Shown here one piece after another: positions 1-7,875 of a stretch of 13,488 nucleotides of DNA; within the stretch, counting starts at the first letter, position 1, and every line of letters starts with the position of its first letter. The notes below the pieces were generated by a model. That model did not search any database, was not told the DNA's origin, and saw nothing but the letters and a program-made list of their open reading frames with translations. Location of the stretch: positions 1 to 13,488 of the forward strand of contig JAQSXD010000045.1 in NCBI GenBank assembly GCA_029266295.1, written 5' to 3'. Source of the DNA: Bacillota bacterium. GTDB lineage: Bacteria; Bacillota; Clostridia; Peptostreptococcales; Anaerovoracaceae. The position numbers and the translations under genes were made by a program.

Positions 1-1209
1 CTTAAACATAGAGATAGCGGAAAGGATGTGGGCCCCCTTGAGAGGATGCTTTCTTATTTCAATTAATTCGCGATCGGTAAGCTTTTCTTTCTTGAAAAGA
101 ATATCATCAGAGGTTCCGATTTTTCCTACATCATGAAAGAGACCACTGACCTTAAGCAGCTCCAATTCTTCTTTGCTCATACCAAAGGACTCACCAATTT
201 TGGATGCATAGTATGCTACTCGATCTGAGTGGCCTCTGGTGTAAGTATCTTTCGCATCTACTACCATTCGAAGCGCTTCAATGGTATCCATATAACGCTC
301 ACGGAGCTGGTCATATGTTTTATTCAGCTCGTCGTTCTTGATATTGACTAAGGAGTGAAGGAACGCATTGTTGATAGAAGAAGCTGCCTGGTTCGAATAG
401 ATTTCAAGAAGCTTCAGACCATCCTCAAGATCGTCACTCTCTACATAAATAATACCGATATCCTGATGGTATTCATTAATCAGCGGAACCACCACACCGC
501 CTTGCAGCTTCACAGAACTTTTGTTAAGCCTTGCATGACCGATATGCTCCATCAGAGAGGGATTCAGCATTTCCATAAAGTCGTGAATGTCGGTGTGATA
601 AACTCCAATTCCCTTGAAAATACTGTTGTTTCCCGGACTGAATTGGGTGACATCATCCACCAGAATAAACGCGTTCTTGCTGTTCATAAGCGGAAGAATT
701 TCAGTGAGAATTTCTTCCAGAATGCTGCCGATGGGCTGAAGCTGATAAATTTTCGGAACGGCCTGCAGAATCTTGTTGAGACCTTCCTGGAATTTCTTAA
801 TCAGTCGCATTTGCGCGATGGATTTTATCCCCGACTCAACAAGAAGCAGAAGCTGGTCAAAGCGATCGCTCTTCTCGCAGTAGCCCTGGATATCCAATGC
901 TCTGATGGTTTCCAGTGGAGGGGCCAGATCCTTGTGACCGGTGAGCAGAAGGATGTAAATCTCTCTGTTGAATTCTCTGATTTGGCGTACCACTTCATCT
1001 CCATGAATGGGACTCATCAGAAAATCGAGGATCAGCAGATCGAAGTGTTCCTTTCGAACGAGCTCAATGGCCTCTAGTGGATTGGTCAGCCCGGTGTAAT
1101 GATACCCGCTTCTTTTCAAGACCACTGACAGCGAGTCTACGATGCCAGGTTCATCATCGACCAGCAGGATTTTATAATTTGAGGATATCTGGAACCTCTC
1201 TCGTCTCAT
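1..1209 (-). CDS. Response regulator with receiver, GAF-like and HD-GYP-type phosphodiesterase domains (C-terminus off the window)
   Basis: Seen: 403 codons are open from an ATG at 1209 to the window edge, so the C-terminus is missing. The start has GAAAGGA about 10 bases upstream. Residues 12-130 form a CheY-like receiver with acidic pair D18-D19, phospho-acceptor D62 (LILDFLMSP), T90 and K113. Residues about 140-300 form a linker resembling GAF or the DUF3369 domain found between receiver and HD domains. From about residue 310 an HD-GYP-type domain begins, with GHSDRV (H327) and the metal-binding HD pair H359-D360 in FHDVGKIG. Known: HD-GYP domains hydrolyse cyclic-di-GMP, and phosphorylation of the receiver usually tunes activity. 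The defining GYP motif would lie beyond the edge, so HD-GYP rather than plain HD is inferred from the surrounding consensus. It follows the histidine kinase by 97 bases with no terminator, so it is its likely partner. There is no DNA-binding domain in the visible part. Confidence 0.9.
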   Translation of the reverse strand, partial: MRRERFQISSNYKILLVDDEPGIVDSLSVVLKRSGYHYTGLTNPLEAIELVRKEHFDLLILDFLMSPIHGDEVVRQIREFNREIYILLLTGHKDLAPPLETIRALDIQGYCEKSDRFDQLLLLVESGIKSIAQMRLIKKFQEGLNKILQAVPKIYQLQPIGSILEEILTEILPLMNSKNAFILVDDVTQFSPGNNSIFKGIGVYHTDIHDFMEMLNPSLMEHIGHARLNKSSVKLQGGVVVPLINEYHQDIGIIYVESDDLEDGLKLLEIYSNQAASSINNAFLHSLVNIKNDELNKTYDQLRERYMDTIEALRMVVDAKDTYTRGHSDRVAYYASKIGESFGMSKEELELLKVSGLFHDVGKIGTSDDILFKKEKLTDRELIEIRKHPLKGAHILSAISMFK

Positions 1210-1306
1210 ATGCAAACCATCCTTTCAGAGCGAGGGGAATGCGCTGAGCGATTGGGCGGCGCACCCATTTCAAGGAATAATTTCTGTCGTATTAATAATT
1301 CGTGCC

Positions 1307-3157
1307 TCATGAATACCCCCCGTTTCGAATTTGACTGGAAAGACTTGGAATTGTAATATAAAAGCTTGTTCCTTCACCCTCTTTAGAGGAAAACCACATG
1401 TTGCCGCCGAAACGGCCTTTGATTGTGGAAGAGGACATGTATAGACCCAGTCCTGTTCCATCTTTTCCCTTGGTGGTTACCATCTCTTTAAAAAGACGCG
1501 GCTGAATATCATTAGGAATTCCCTTGCCGAAATCTCTGAATACAAAATGGATCTCTTCGTCGTTTTTGCTGACCAGAAGTTCCACATTGCCGGGACGCCC
1601 TTCGTAGGATTGAATCGAATTGCTGATGATGTTGTCAAAAATCTGCACCAAATTGTTCAGCTCTCCTTTGATCTCTGTGTTGGGATCAACAGAGGACTGA
1701 ATCAGTAAATCACAATGTGTGATTTTGAGTTCATGATGCATGAGCACTTCAATGCGCTTTAAAAGTTCTTCAACTGTGAATTTATCGGTACTGGAATCGG
1801 TCATTTGGACAGCCTGTCCCTTAACTGCACTGATGACATCCGACATGTATCTGCAGTAGGGCTTCATCTTTTCGAGCCATTCATCCATCTCCCTCGCAAT
1901 TTCTAAATGATCCTCGGTTGTAACCTGGGGATCAGAAATGGATTCACGGTATTCTGTTACCAGATCATGCAGGGCTTCAATTCCGCCGGATAAAGACATG
2001 ATTGGGGTTTTGAGGTTATGCGCAATCCCGCCAATCATGTGTCCCAGGGAAGCCATGCGCTCCTGTTCCAGAAGAATTTCCTGGTTCCGCTTGATAATCT
2101 CGATGTGCCGCTTGTATTCGGTCACATCTTTGAAAAGAAGGATGGAGCCCAAATACTTTTTATCAGAGAAAACCGGGATCATTTCAATTCCGAAATGCTT
2201 ATCAAAATTTTTACCGCAAATATGTTCCTCTAATGCCATATGGATCCGCTGCGCCTTCACAGTGGCAAGACCCTCCATGATATCCTCATGGTTGAAAGAG
2301 ACAGAGGCAGAGGTAAGCACACGGAGCAAGGGAGCTTTTCTTTTGATCGTTACCATATCTCTGAAGGTTTCAAGAAACGTACGGTTGTAGTCTATAATCT
2401 CATCTTCCTCGTTGACGACGATATAGCTGTCAGAGATGAGGTCAACTATTTTCTGCAGTGCAATGGGAATCACATTCATCAGCTTAAATTTAAAAATTGC
2501 GATTGCAAAAAACAGCATTGTTACAGAAAAAGAGATGTTCTCGTAAAATACCTGCATCGTTACGATCTTTTGCGTACTCAATATGACAACCACAAGCGGA
2601 AATGCAACTCCGACGATAATCAGCAGCGATTGCTTAGAAAAAAACCCGGAATTCTTAACAGAGAATGAAAGCAAAAACCAAAGTCCCACTAGAATACAGC
2701 CATAGGAGTAGAATTCGTGGAATAGATAATAAGGTCCGTAAACAAATTCTGTGCTGATAAAGCCATATTTCACAATAAACAGATGATGAAGACTGTTGGT
2801 CAATGCCACGATAATGGAAATACAGGGAACAAACAAAATGAAAAGATAGTTCCAATTCCACCGCACTCTGGTTTTGGCAAATACAATCCCGATCATCAGT
2901 AAAAAAACAGGGACAATGCACACTGGAATATATGATAAATGTTCCAGCGTCGGATAGAATACACCCTGTATATCATACAGAATCTTTTGAATCAACCGGA
3001 TGGAGGTCCATAAGATCATACAAGCGTTTGTCATCAAAAACGCATAATGAATCTGCTGTTTTCGTTTCATTCGGGCAATGATCCCCGAAATGAACACCAC
3101 CAGAAATAATGAGAATATCAGCATGCCATAAATAAAGACATTTTGATTCATCTGCAC
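1307..3157 (-). CDS. Membrane sensor histidine kinase (7TM-type input, PAS, HisKA, HATPase)
   Basis: Seen: 616 residues from the GTG at 3157. The first ~220 residues are strongly hydrophobic, with about seven helices resembling the 7TM N-terminal domain of histidine kinases. A PAS-like domain follows (about 230-345), then the phospho-acceptor H380 in GGIAHNLKTP. The ATP-binding domain has N513 (N box), DFGKGI from D542 and GTGLGL at 567-572. The upstream open frame reaches a TTG at 3184 overlapping the synthetase stop, and an ATG lies at 3151. I prefer the GTG because AGAGGTGA (3165-3172) sits 7 bases before it. Inference: it autophosphorylates in response to a membrane or small-molecule cue and passes phosphate to the response regulator encoded next. 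It starts 19 bases after the NRPS stop, so the two are almost certainly co-transcribed, and the NRPS product is a candidate ligand. The ligand cannot be read from sequence. Confidence 0.93.
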   Translation of the reverse strand: MQMNQNVFIYGMLIFSLFLVVFISGIIARMKRKQQIHYAFLMTNACMILWTSIRLIQKILYDIQGVFYPTLEHLSYIPVCIVPVFLLMIGIVFAKTRVRWNWNYLFILFVPCISIIVALTNSLHHLFIVKYGFISTEFVYGPYYLFHEFYSYGCILVGLWFLLSFSVKNSGFFSKQSLLIIVGVAFPLVVVILSTQKIVTMQVFYENISFSVTMLFFAIAIFKFKLMNVIPIALQKIVDLISDSYIVVNEEDEIIDYNRTFLETFRDMVTIKRKAPLLRVLTSASVSFNHEDIMEGLATVKAQRIHMALEEHICGKNFDKHFGIEMIPVFSDKKYLGSILLFKDVTEYKRHIEIIKRNQEILLEQERMASLGHMIGGIAHNLKTPIMSLSGGIEALHDLVTEYRESISDPQVTTEDHLEIAREMDEWLEKMKPYCRYMSDVISAVKGQAVQMTDSSTDKFTVEELLKRIEVLMHHELKITHCDLLIQSSVDPNTEIKGELNNLVQIFDNIISNSIQSYEGRPGNVELLVSKNDEEIHFVFRDFGKGIPNDIQPRLFKEMVTTKGKDGTGLGLYMSSSTIKGRFGGNMWFSSKEGEGTSFYITIPSLSSQIRNGGYS

Positions 3158-3164
3158 GGCACGG

Positions 3165-3172
3165 TCACCTCT
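3165..3172 (-). promoter_or_regulatory. Ribosome binding site that decides the kinase start
   Basis: AGAGGTGA on the minus strand is complementary to the 16S 3' end. It lies 7 bases before GTG 3157 and 13 bases before ATG 3151, but downstream of the TTG at 3184. It therefore argues against the longest reading frame and favours GTG. It sits between the NRPS stop and the kinase start. Confidence 0.7.
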
Positions 3173-3176
3173 TGTT

Positions 3177-6100
3177 TTATGCAATAAATTCTTTTTTCTT
3201 CATATGTTCAAGGATCCTGCCAAGATAGCCCTGTTCTATTTCAGGCCAGATAAATCCAAGTCTTTGCAAAGATCCGACGGTAAAGTCCGCTGTAATCTGA
3301 ATGGGGGCACCATAGGCCAGTTCTCCCCTCATGAGATATACAGACGCAGATTTCTCAGCTTGCTGTACGTCATCTTTTCCTGTTCGTTTCGAAGAACTCT
3401 GAGTACGGATGAAAATGCCAAGCGAGGCAAACTCGGAGATCAGTTTTTTTAACGTTAAGGTTTTCGGGTTCATTAAGTGATAGATGCGGCCTTCGCTTTT
3501 GGGATTGCGAAGGAGCCGCAAGATTGCCTGGGCTGAGCTGTCCACTGGAGAAAATTCCAGCTCTTGCGTGAGAATTTTCTCGGATACCACTCCTGAAGTC
3601 ACAACCTCTTTTAACGTTGCATAAAATGCGTTTTCCGCCATATTGGGCTGAAAATGCCCGTCCAAATATCGGCCGGTCAGATTGCCCATACGGAAAATAA
3701 TCGCTTTGAGCTTGTCTTCACGAATCGCTCGCAGCACTCGATTTTCAGCCTCAAATTTGCTGCGCACATAGATGTTCCCTTTATAATTCTGTCCAATATA
3801 AAAATCACGCTCAGTAAATAAACCGGTTACGTTTTGCTCGACCAGATAATTACCGGTGATGGCATCCGTTGACACATGCCCGAGGAAACAATCAAAGCCT
3901 TTGCAGAAATTAATGACTTCCTGGGTACCTTCAACATTGATCCCTCGGATCTGTTCATAGGGGCCAAAATATTTCACAATGGCAGCACTGTGTATCACGG
4001 TATTCACAGACTTGCCCAGGAGCTGATACGCTTCCGTGCTCAGCCCGAAGTTATGCAGGGAAATGTCACCGTGAATTGTGTGAACGCGGCTTCTAAGCAG
4101 CAGCGTTCCATCTTCTCCAAAGTAGAACTTCATTGTGTGTTCAAGTCTGCTAGCAGCTTCCTGGTCATCCTTGGCCCGAATCAAGCAATGAATGGTAGAG
4201 GAAGTCTGGGTCAGAAGCTCATAAAGCAGATGAGCACCCAGAAAACCGGTGGAACCCGTCAGCAAAATACCGCCTAACGACATCGATTCTGCGTCTGTCA
4301 GAGAATCATACTCCATACCGGTCTCGTACGCTTCCAAAGGGAAAGACGGCGTTTCGATTGCCAACAGATCCTCATCAGAGCGGGCAAAACCGGAGGCTTT
4401 GGCAGCAAGTTCCCGAATATTGGAGCAGGTATAAAAATCGGAAGCCGTTAGGCCCCAGCCCTCATCATAAATTTGCGAGAGGATGGCGATTACAGTGAGC
4501 GAGTCCGCACCCAGTTCAAACAGGTTGTCCTCGATGCCTACCCGTTCAAGTTTTAAGATATCTTCTGCAACTTCGCAAAGCCTGATTTCAATTTTATTAC
4601 TAGGCGGAGTGTAACTGCGCTTCTCATCGGCAAGCAAGGGAAGGGGCAAAGCTTTCCGATCGACTTTTCCGTTTGCTGAGACTGGAAGTGAATCCAATTG
4701 TACAAAAAATGAGGGAACCATGTATTCTGGCAGTTTCCTTTGAATATGTGCGCGCAGGTCACGGCTTGAAAGCTCACGTTCCGCCGCATAATATGCGCAC
4801 AGATGCTTTTGGCCTGCATAGTCTATTCCTGTTACTACAGCGTCACGGAGAGCCTTATGCTGCATCAGCCGATTTTCGATCTCTCCAAGCTCTACGCGGA
4901 ACCCTCTGATTTTTAGCTGATGATCCAGTCTTCCGAGATATTCAATATCTCCCTGAGCAAACCATCTGGCTAGATCTCCGGTTTTATAGATACGCTCACC
5001 GGGCATATAGGGGTCCGGTAAGAAACGCTCTTGTGTAAGCTCCGGCTGACCGATATATCCTCTGGCAAGACCCACACCGCCGATATAAAGTTCACCGGGA
5101 ATTCCGATCGGCAGAAGATTCAGGTGAGGGTCCAGGATGTAAAGCCGCGTATTGTCAATGGGCCGTCCAATGGGGACGCAATTCAGCGTTACCTCCGGTG
5201 AGCAGTCGAAATACGAGACATCCACCGTTGCCTCAGTTGGGCCGTATAAGTTATATAATTCCGTACCATAAGGGCGATTGAGCAACCGGTTAAACCGGCG
5301 AACCTGTTCCAGCCCAAGGGCTTCCCCACTGGCAAACACTTGCCGGAGACTGGATAGCTCCTCTGTGCGGTTGCTGCTTTCAAGGTACTGCAAAAAAGCG
5401 CTCAGCATGGAAGGTACGAAATGCATGGTCGTAACCTGCTTCTTTTTGATCGCATCAATGATGACGGCGGGGTCTTTTTCCCCTCCGGGCGAGAGCATGG
5501 TAACCTGCGCACCGGTCAAGGCCCACCACATCAGTTCCCAAACAGAAACATCGAAGGTATAGGGTGTTTTTTGGAGAATCACACTTTCCTGAGTAAGAGG
5601 ATAACGTCTCTGCATCCACCAAAGGCGATTGACAAGTCCTCTGTGCTCTAGCATCGCCCCCTTTGGCTTTCCGGTGGAGCCGGATGTATAGATGACATAA
5701 GCCATATCATCGGGGTTGGGATGGTTTTTGGGCGCAGCTCCGATTTCAGCATAGCTCTGAGGCTCGTCCAGATTCAGTACGCTGCAGGAACAAGGGGGTG
5801 CGAAGCGTGCTGCATGGTGGGTCAGAACAATCTTGGCTTCGCATTCGGTAAGCATATGCTCTGCCCGCTCTGGTGGATTGGATGGATCGATGGGAAGATA
5901 CGCTCCTCCAGCCTTCATCACACCCCACACTGCCACAACCATCTCTATACTGCGATAGAATGCCAGCCCGACTACTGAGTCGCGGCCTACGCCAAGCGCT
6001 TGCAGACGGACTGCCAACCGGTTTGAACGATCCTTCAGCTCACGGTAGGTAATGGAGGATTCTCCGCAGGATACCGCAATGTTGTCCGGTGTTTTTTCCG

Positions 6101-7574
6101 TTTGCTCATCCAGCAACTCTGGCATGGTCTTATCCATCGGATATTCCGCAATCGTTTCGTTAAAAGTATAAAGAATTTTTTTTCGCTCCTTCTCTGAAAG
6201 CATATTGAGACGCTCTATTTCTTTCAGAGGGTTATCCAGTGCATGCCAAAGAAGATTGATAATATGCTGGTGGATGAAATCGATCTCTGTCGCGCAGAAA
6301 AGATCCACCAGATAGTCGTAGTCTACGATAAGCTGGCCGTCATGTTCCCGTGCATTCAAATTGATGATGAGGGATTCAATCTGGTGGCCGGTAAAGTGCC
6401 AGCGGGAAATATAATTTCCCGAGAACAACCCTTTATCAAATTTCGAATTTTGAAACGTTAAAACAATATCAAACAAGCTGTCCGCGGTCTTTTTCTTTTC
6501 TCTTACGTGGCGAAGCAGCATATCGTAGGGATATTTTTGATGCCGCAGGGCAGATAAAATCTCCTTTGATACGAGCTCTACGAAGCCGTCAAAATTCATG
6601 TCGTAACGAATGGGGATGGAAAGGGGAACTCCAAGACTGGCGAACATGCCTGCAGTGTTTTTTTCCGCTGCGTTGGTCCGGTTCAGCAGCGTCGTACCGA
6701 GCACCACGTTTTCTTTACCGGCTACCCGGTTCAGATACATTGAAACGGCAGCAATAAAAAGACTGAATTCGGACACACCCTTATTTCGGCAGTATTCATA
6801 AATTTTTGCGGAAAGCTTTTGGGGCAGCACCAATGTTCGGCGCTTTGCTTTGGATGAGATGCCGCTGGTCTTTCTGCTTTTCAGGGTGCAGACTTCCTGC
6901 CAGTCTTCAAACTTCTCTTCCCAATAGATTTTATCACTCTCAAACCTTTTGGAGGCAAGGTACTTCTTCTCATTTTCTATGTAAGCAGTATAGGAAGGCA
7001 GCAGGGACGGATCAACCACACGGCCTTCCGAAAGCGCTGCATAAAATTCAAAGACTTGATTGACCAGCAAAACCATGGTCCAAGCGTCTGAGATCAGGTG
7101 GTGCATACGGATATAAAAACCAGCATCACTTTCGCCTACGCGAACCAAAGCAAAATAGAAAAGCGGTGCGTCTGCCAGCTGAAATGGAAGAGCGGATTGA
7201 ACCTCGTCCCATCTGTAAAGTTCCTCATTGGAAGAGAATTCATATCGTTCAAAGTGTACCGGTTCATAAGGTGAAATGTACTGCATCGGTTCGCCGTTCT
7301 CCTCGGTGATACGGAATCGGATTGCATCGTTTTTTTCGATAAAGAGATTAATTGCTGACGCAATCAAGTCGAGATCCACCGCACCCCGTACACGCAGTGT
7401 AGCGGCAATGACGCCTATGCTGGTATCCGGATACAATTTCTCCATATACCAGATGCCCTTTTGCTGATGCGTCAGCGGATATCGCACACCAGTGGACGAA
7501 ACGCTATTATCAGAAAGCTGCTCAATCTTTTTCTTCTCAGTTTCCTTTGGATTCAAACATAATTGTTCCGACAT
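3177..7574 (-). CDS. Single-module NRPS C-A(Ser)-PCP-reductase
   Basis: Seen: 1465 residues. The condensation domain (about 30-450) has H158-H159 and D163 in HHLISDAW, with Ala where the usual HHxxxDG has Gly. The adenylation domain (about 480-990) carries YTSGSTGKPKG near 628-638, YGPTEAT and YKTGDLARW. Its pocket residues are D675, V676, W679, H718, F747, S749, L776, V784, D785 and K970, reading DVWHFSLVDK. The carrier domain has pantetheinyl Ser1025 in LGADSLT. The thioester-reductase domain has GSTGFLG at 1107-1113 and catalytic Y1269/K1273 in YVRSK. Known: this pocket is the serine code I recall for EntF, and terminal R domains release the thioester as an aldehyde or alcohol using NAD(P)H. 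Inference: it couples an acyl or aminoacyl donor to L-serine and releases N-acyl-serinal or N-acyl-serinol. No thioesterase, MbtH protein, second module or phosphopantetheinyl transferase is visible here. The ATG has AAGGGGGAG just upstream. It is first in an operon with the kinase and HD-GYP regulator. Confidence 0.95.
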   Translation of the reverse strand: MSEQLCLNPKETEKKKIEQLSDNSVSSTGVRYPLTHQQKGIWYMEKLYPDTSIGVIAATLRVRGAVDLDLIASAINLFIEKNDAIRFRITEENGEPMQYISPYEPVHFERYEFSSNEELYRWDEVQSALPFQLADAPLFYFALVRVGESDAGFYIRMHHLISDAWTMVLLVNQVFEFYAALSEGRVVDPSLLPSYTAYIENEKKYLASKRFESDKIYWEEKFEDWQEVCTLKSRKTSGISSKAKRRTLVLPQKLSAKIYEYCRNKGVSEFSLFIAAVSMYLNRVAGKENVVLGTTLLNRTNAAEKNTAGMFASLGVPLSIPIRYDMNFDGFVELVSKEILSALRHQKYPYDMLLRHVREKKKTADSLFDIVLTFQNSKFDKGLFSGNYISRWHFTGHQIESLIINLNAREHDGQLIVDYDYLVDLFCATEIDFIHQHIINLLWHALDNPLKEIERLNMLSEKERKKILYTFNETIAEYPMDKTMPELLDEQTEKTPDNIAVSCGESSITYRELKDRSNRLAVRLQALGVGRDSVVGLAFYRSIEMVVAVWGVMKAGGAYLPIDPSNPPERAEHMLTECEAKIVLTHHAARFAPPCSCSVLNLDEPQSYAEIGAAPKNHPNPDDMAYVIYTSGSTGKPKGAMLEHRGLVNRLWWMQRRYPLTQESVILQKTPYTFDVSVWELMWWALTGAQVTMLSPGGEKDPAVIIDAIKKKQVTTMHFVPSMLSAFLQYLESSNRTEELSSLRQVFASGEALGLEQVRRFNRLLNRPYGTELYNLYGPTEATVDVSYFDCSPEVTLNCVPIGRPIDNTRLYILDPHLNLLPIGIPGELYIGGVGLARGYIGQPELTQERFLPDPYMPGERIYKTGDLARWFAQGDIEYLGRLDHQLKIRGFRVELGEIENRLMQHKALRDAVVTGIDYAGQKHLCAYYAAERELSSRDLRAHIQRKLPEYMVPSFFVQLDSLPVSANGKVDRKALPLPLLADEKRSYTPPSNKIEIRLCEVAEDILKLERVGIEDNLFELGADSLTVIAILSQIYDEGWGLTASDFYTCSNIRELAAKASGFARSDEDLLAIETPSFPLEAYETGMEYDSLTDAESMSLGGILLTGSTGFLGAHLLYELLTQTSSTIHCLIRAKDDQEAASRLEHTMKFYFGEDGTLLLRSRVHTIHGDISLHNFGLSTEAYQLLGKSVNTVIHSAAIVKYFGPYEQIRGINVEGTQEVINFCKGFDCFLGHVSTDAITGNYLVEQNVTGLFTERDFYIGQNYKGNIYVRSKFEAENRVLRAIREDKLKAIIFRMGNLTGRYLDGHFQPNMAENAFYATLKEVVTSGVVSEKILTQELEFSPVDSSAQAILRLLRNPKSEGRIYHLMNPKTLTLKKLISEFASLGIFIRTQSSSKRTGKDDVQQAEKSASVYLMRGELAYGAPIQITADFTVGSLQRLGFIWPEIEQGYLGRILEHMKKKEFIA

Positions 7575-7618
7575 CGGCTCCCCCTTACAGACACATTATT
7601 CTACGTTTAGACATTATT

Positions 7619-7647
7619 AGTGTAGCACTTACTCCAATATTATGCAA
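7619..7647 (-). promoter_or_regulatory. Candidate sigma-A promoter for the NRPS operon
   Basis: On the minus strand, TTGCAT (7642-7647) and TACACT (7619-7624) are separated by 17 bases. TG one base before the -10 makes an extended -10 (TGcTACACT). The -35 match is poor (TTG only), which the extended -10 could offset. Transcription would start near 7612, giving a leader of about 40 bases before ATG 7574. This is the best promoter I see in the gap. Confidence 0.45.
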
Positions 7648-7685
7648 TTATTTAACGAATATTTCCTGGGGCTCATGGAAGTGCT
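7624..7685. repeat. Inverted repeat AGCACTT / AAGTGCT around the NRPS promoter
   Basis: AGCACTT at 7624-7630 and its exact reverse complement AAGTGCT at 7679-7685 are 48 bases apart (centre to centre 55, about five helical turns). The proximal copy overlaps the edge of the candidate extended -10 and the distal copy lies upstream of the -35. Similarity continues weakly outside the arms (ACTCC against GG). This could be a pair of operator half-sites. A 7-base match alone can arise by chance. Confidence 0.25.
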
Positions 7686-7820
7686 GTAATCATATGGAAA
7701 ATCAATAAAATTTAAACTTTTTCAACAACCTTTTGGACGGTTTCATGCAAACCCAGAAAAGTGTTTTTTGAAAGTTGTTTTGATGTCTTTCTTAGAGCGG
7801 AAATGAATGCTCCAAACATA

Positions 7821-7861
7821 CAAAAAACAGCCCTTGATTCTGGATAGGGAATCGAGGGCTG
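7821..7861 (-). terminator. Rho-independent terminator after the FtsA-like gene
   Basis: Arms 7828-7840 and 7849-7861 pair as a 13-base stem, with one G-T wobble and an 8-base loop. Read on the minus strand, the stem is followed directly by TTTTTTG. It starts 15 bases past the stop of the FtsA-like gene. It separates that gene from the NRPS operon and implies that the operon has its own promoter. Confidence 0.92.
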
Positions 7862-7875
7862 AAATCTTATCGTAA

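Larger units (their letters stand above)
7575..7875. other. Intergenic region between the FtsA-like gene and the NRPS operon
   Basis: About 300 A+T-rich bases. They hold the terminator of the FtsA-like gene (7821-7861), the candidate NRPS promoter (7619-7647) and the AGCACTT inverted repeat. There is also a looser inverted similarity between CAACAACC near 7723 and AAAGTTGTTTTG near 7770. I see no convincing gene; a 35-codon frame (7712-7819) was rejected. No riboswitch-like structure was recognised. Confidence 0.6.

Noticed and set aside
355..1077. 240-codon open frame on the plus strand
   Set aside because: It lies wholly opposite the response regulator, whose minus-strand product has a full set of receiver and HD motifs. 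The plus-strand product shows no recognisable domain.
3177..7574. Enterobactin-type siderophore synthetase, suggested by the EntF-like serine code
   Set aside because: There is a reductase instead of a cyclising thioesterase, and no dihydroxybenzoate genes or iron-transport genes are in the window.
7723..7781. Loose inverted similarity between CAACAACC and AAAGTTGTTTTG in the NRPS upstream region
   Set aside because: The arms are A+T-rich and imperfect and lie far upstream of the candidate promoter; chance similarity is likely.
7712..7819. 35-codon minus-strand frame that could encode an amphipathic peptide, between the terminator and the NRPS promoter
   Set aside because: Its ATG lies immediately after the terminator U-run, has no properly spaced RBS, and no promoter lies between the terminator and it. 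Conservation in relatives would change this view.
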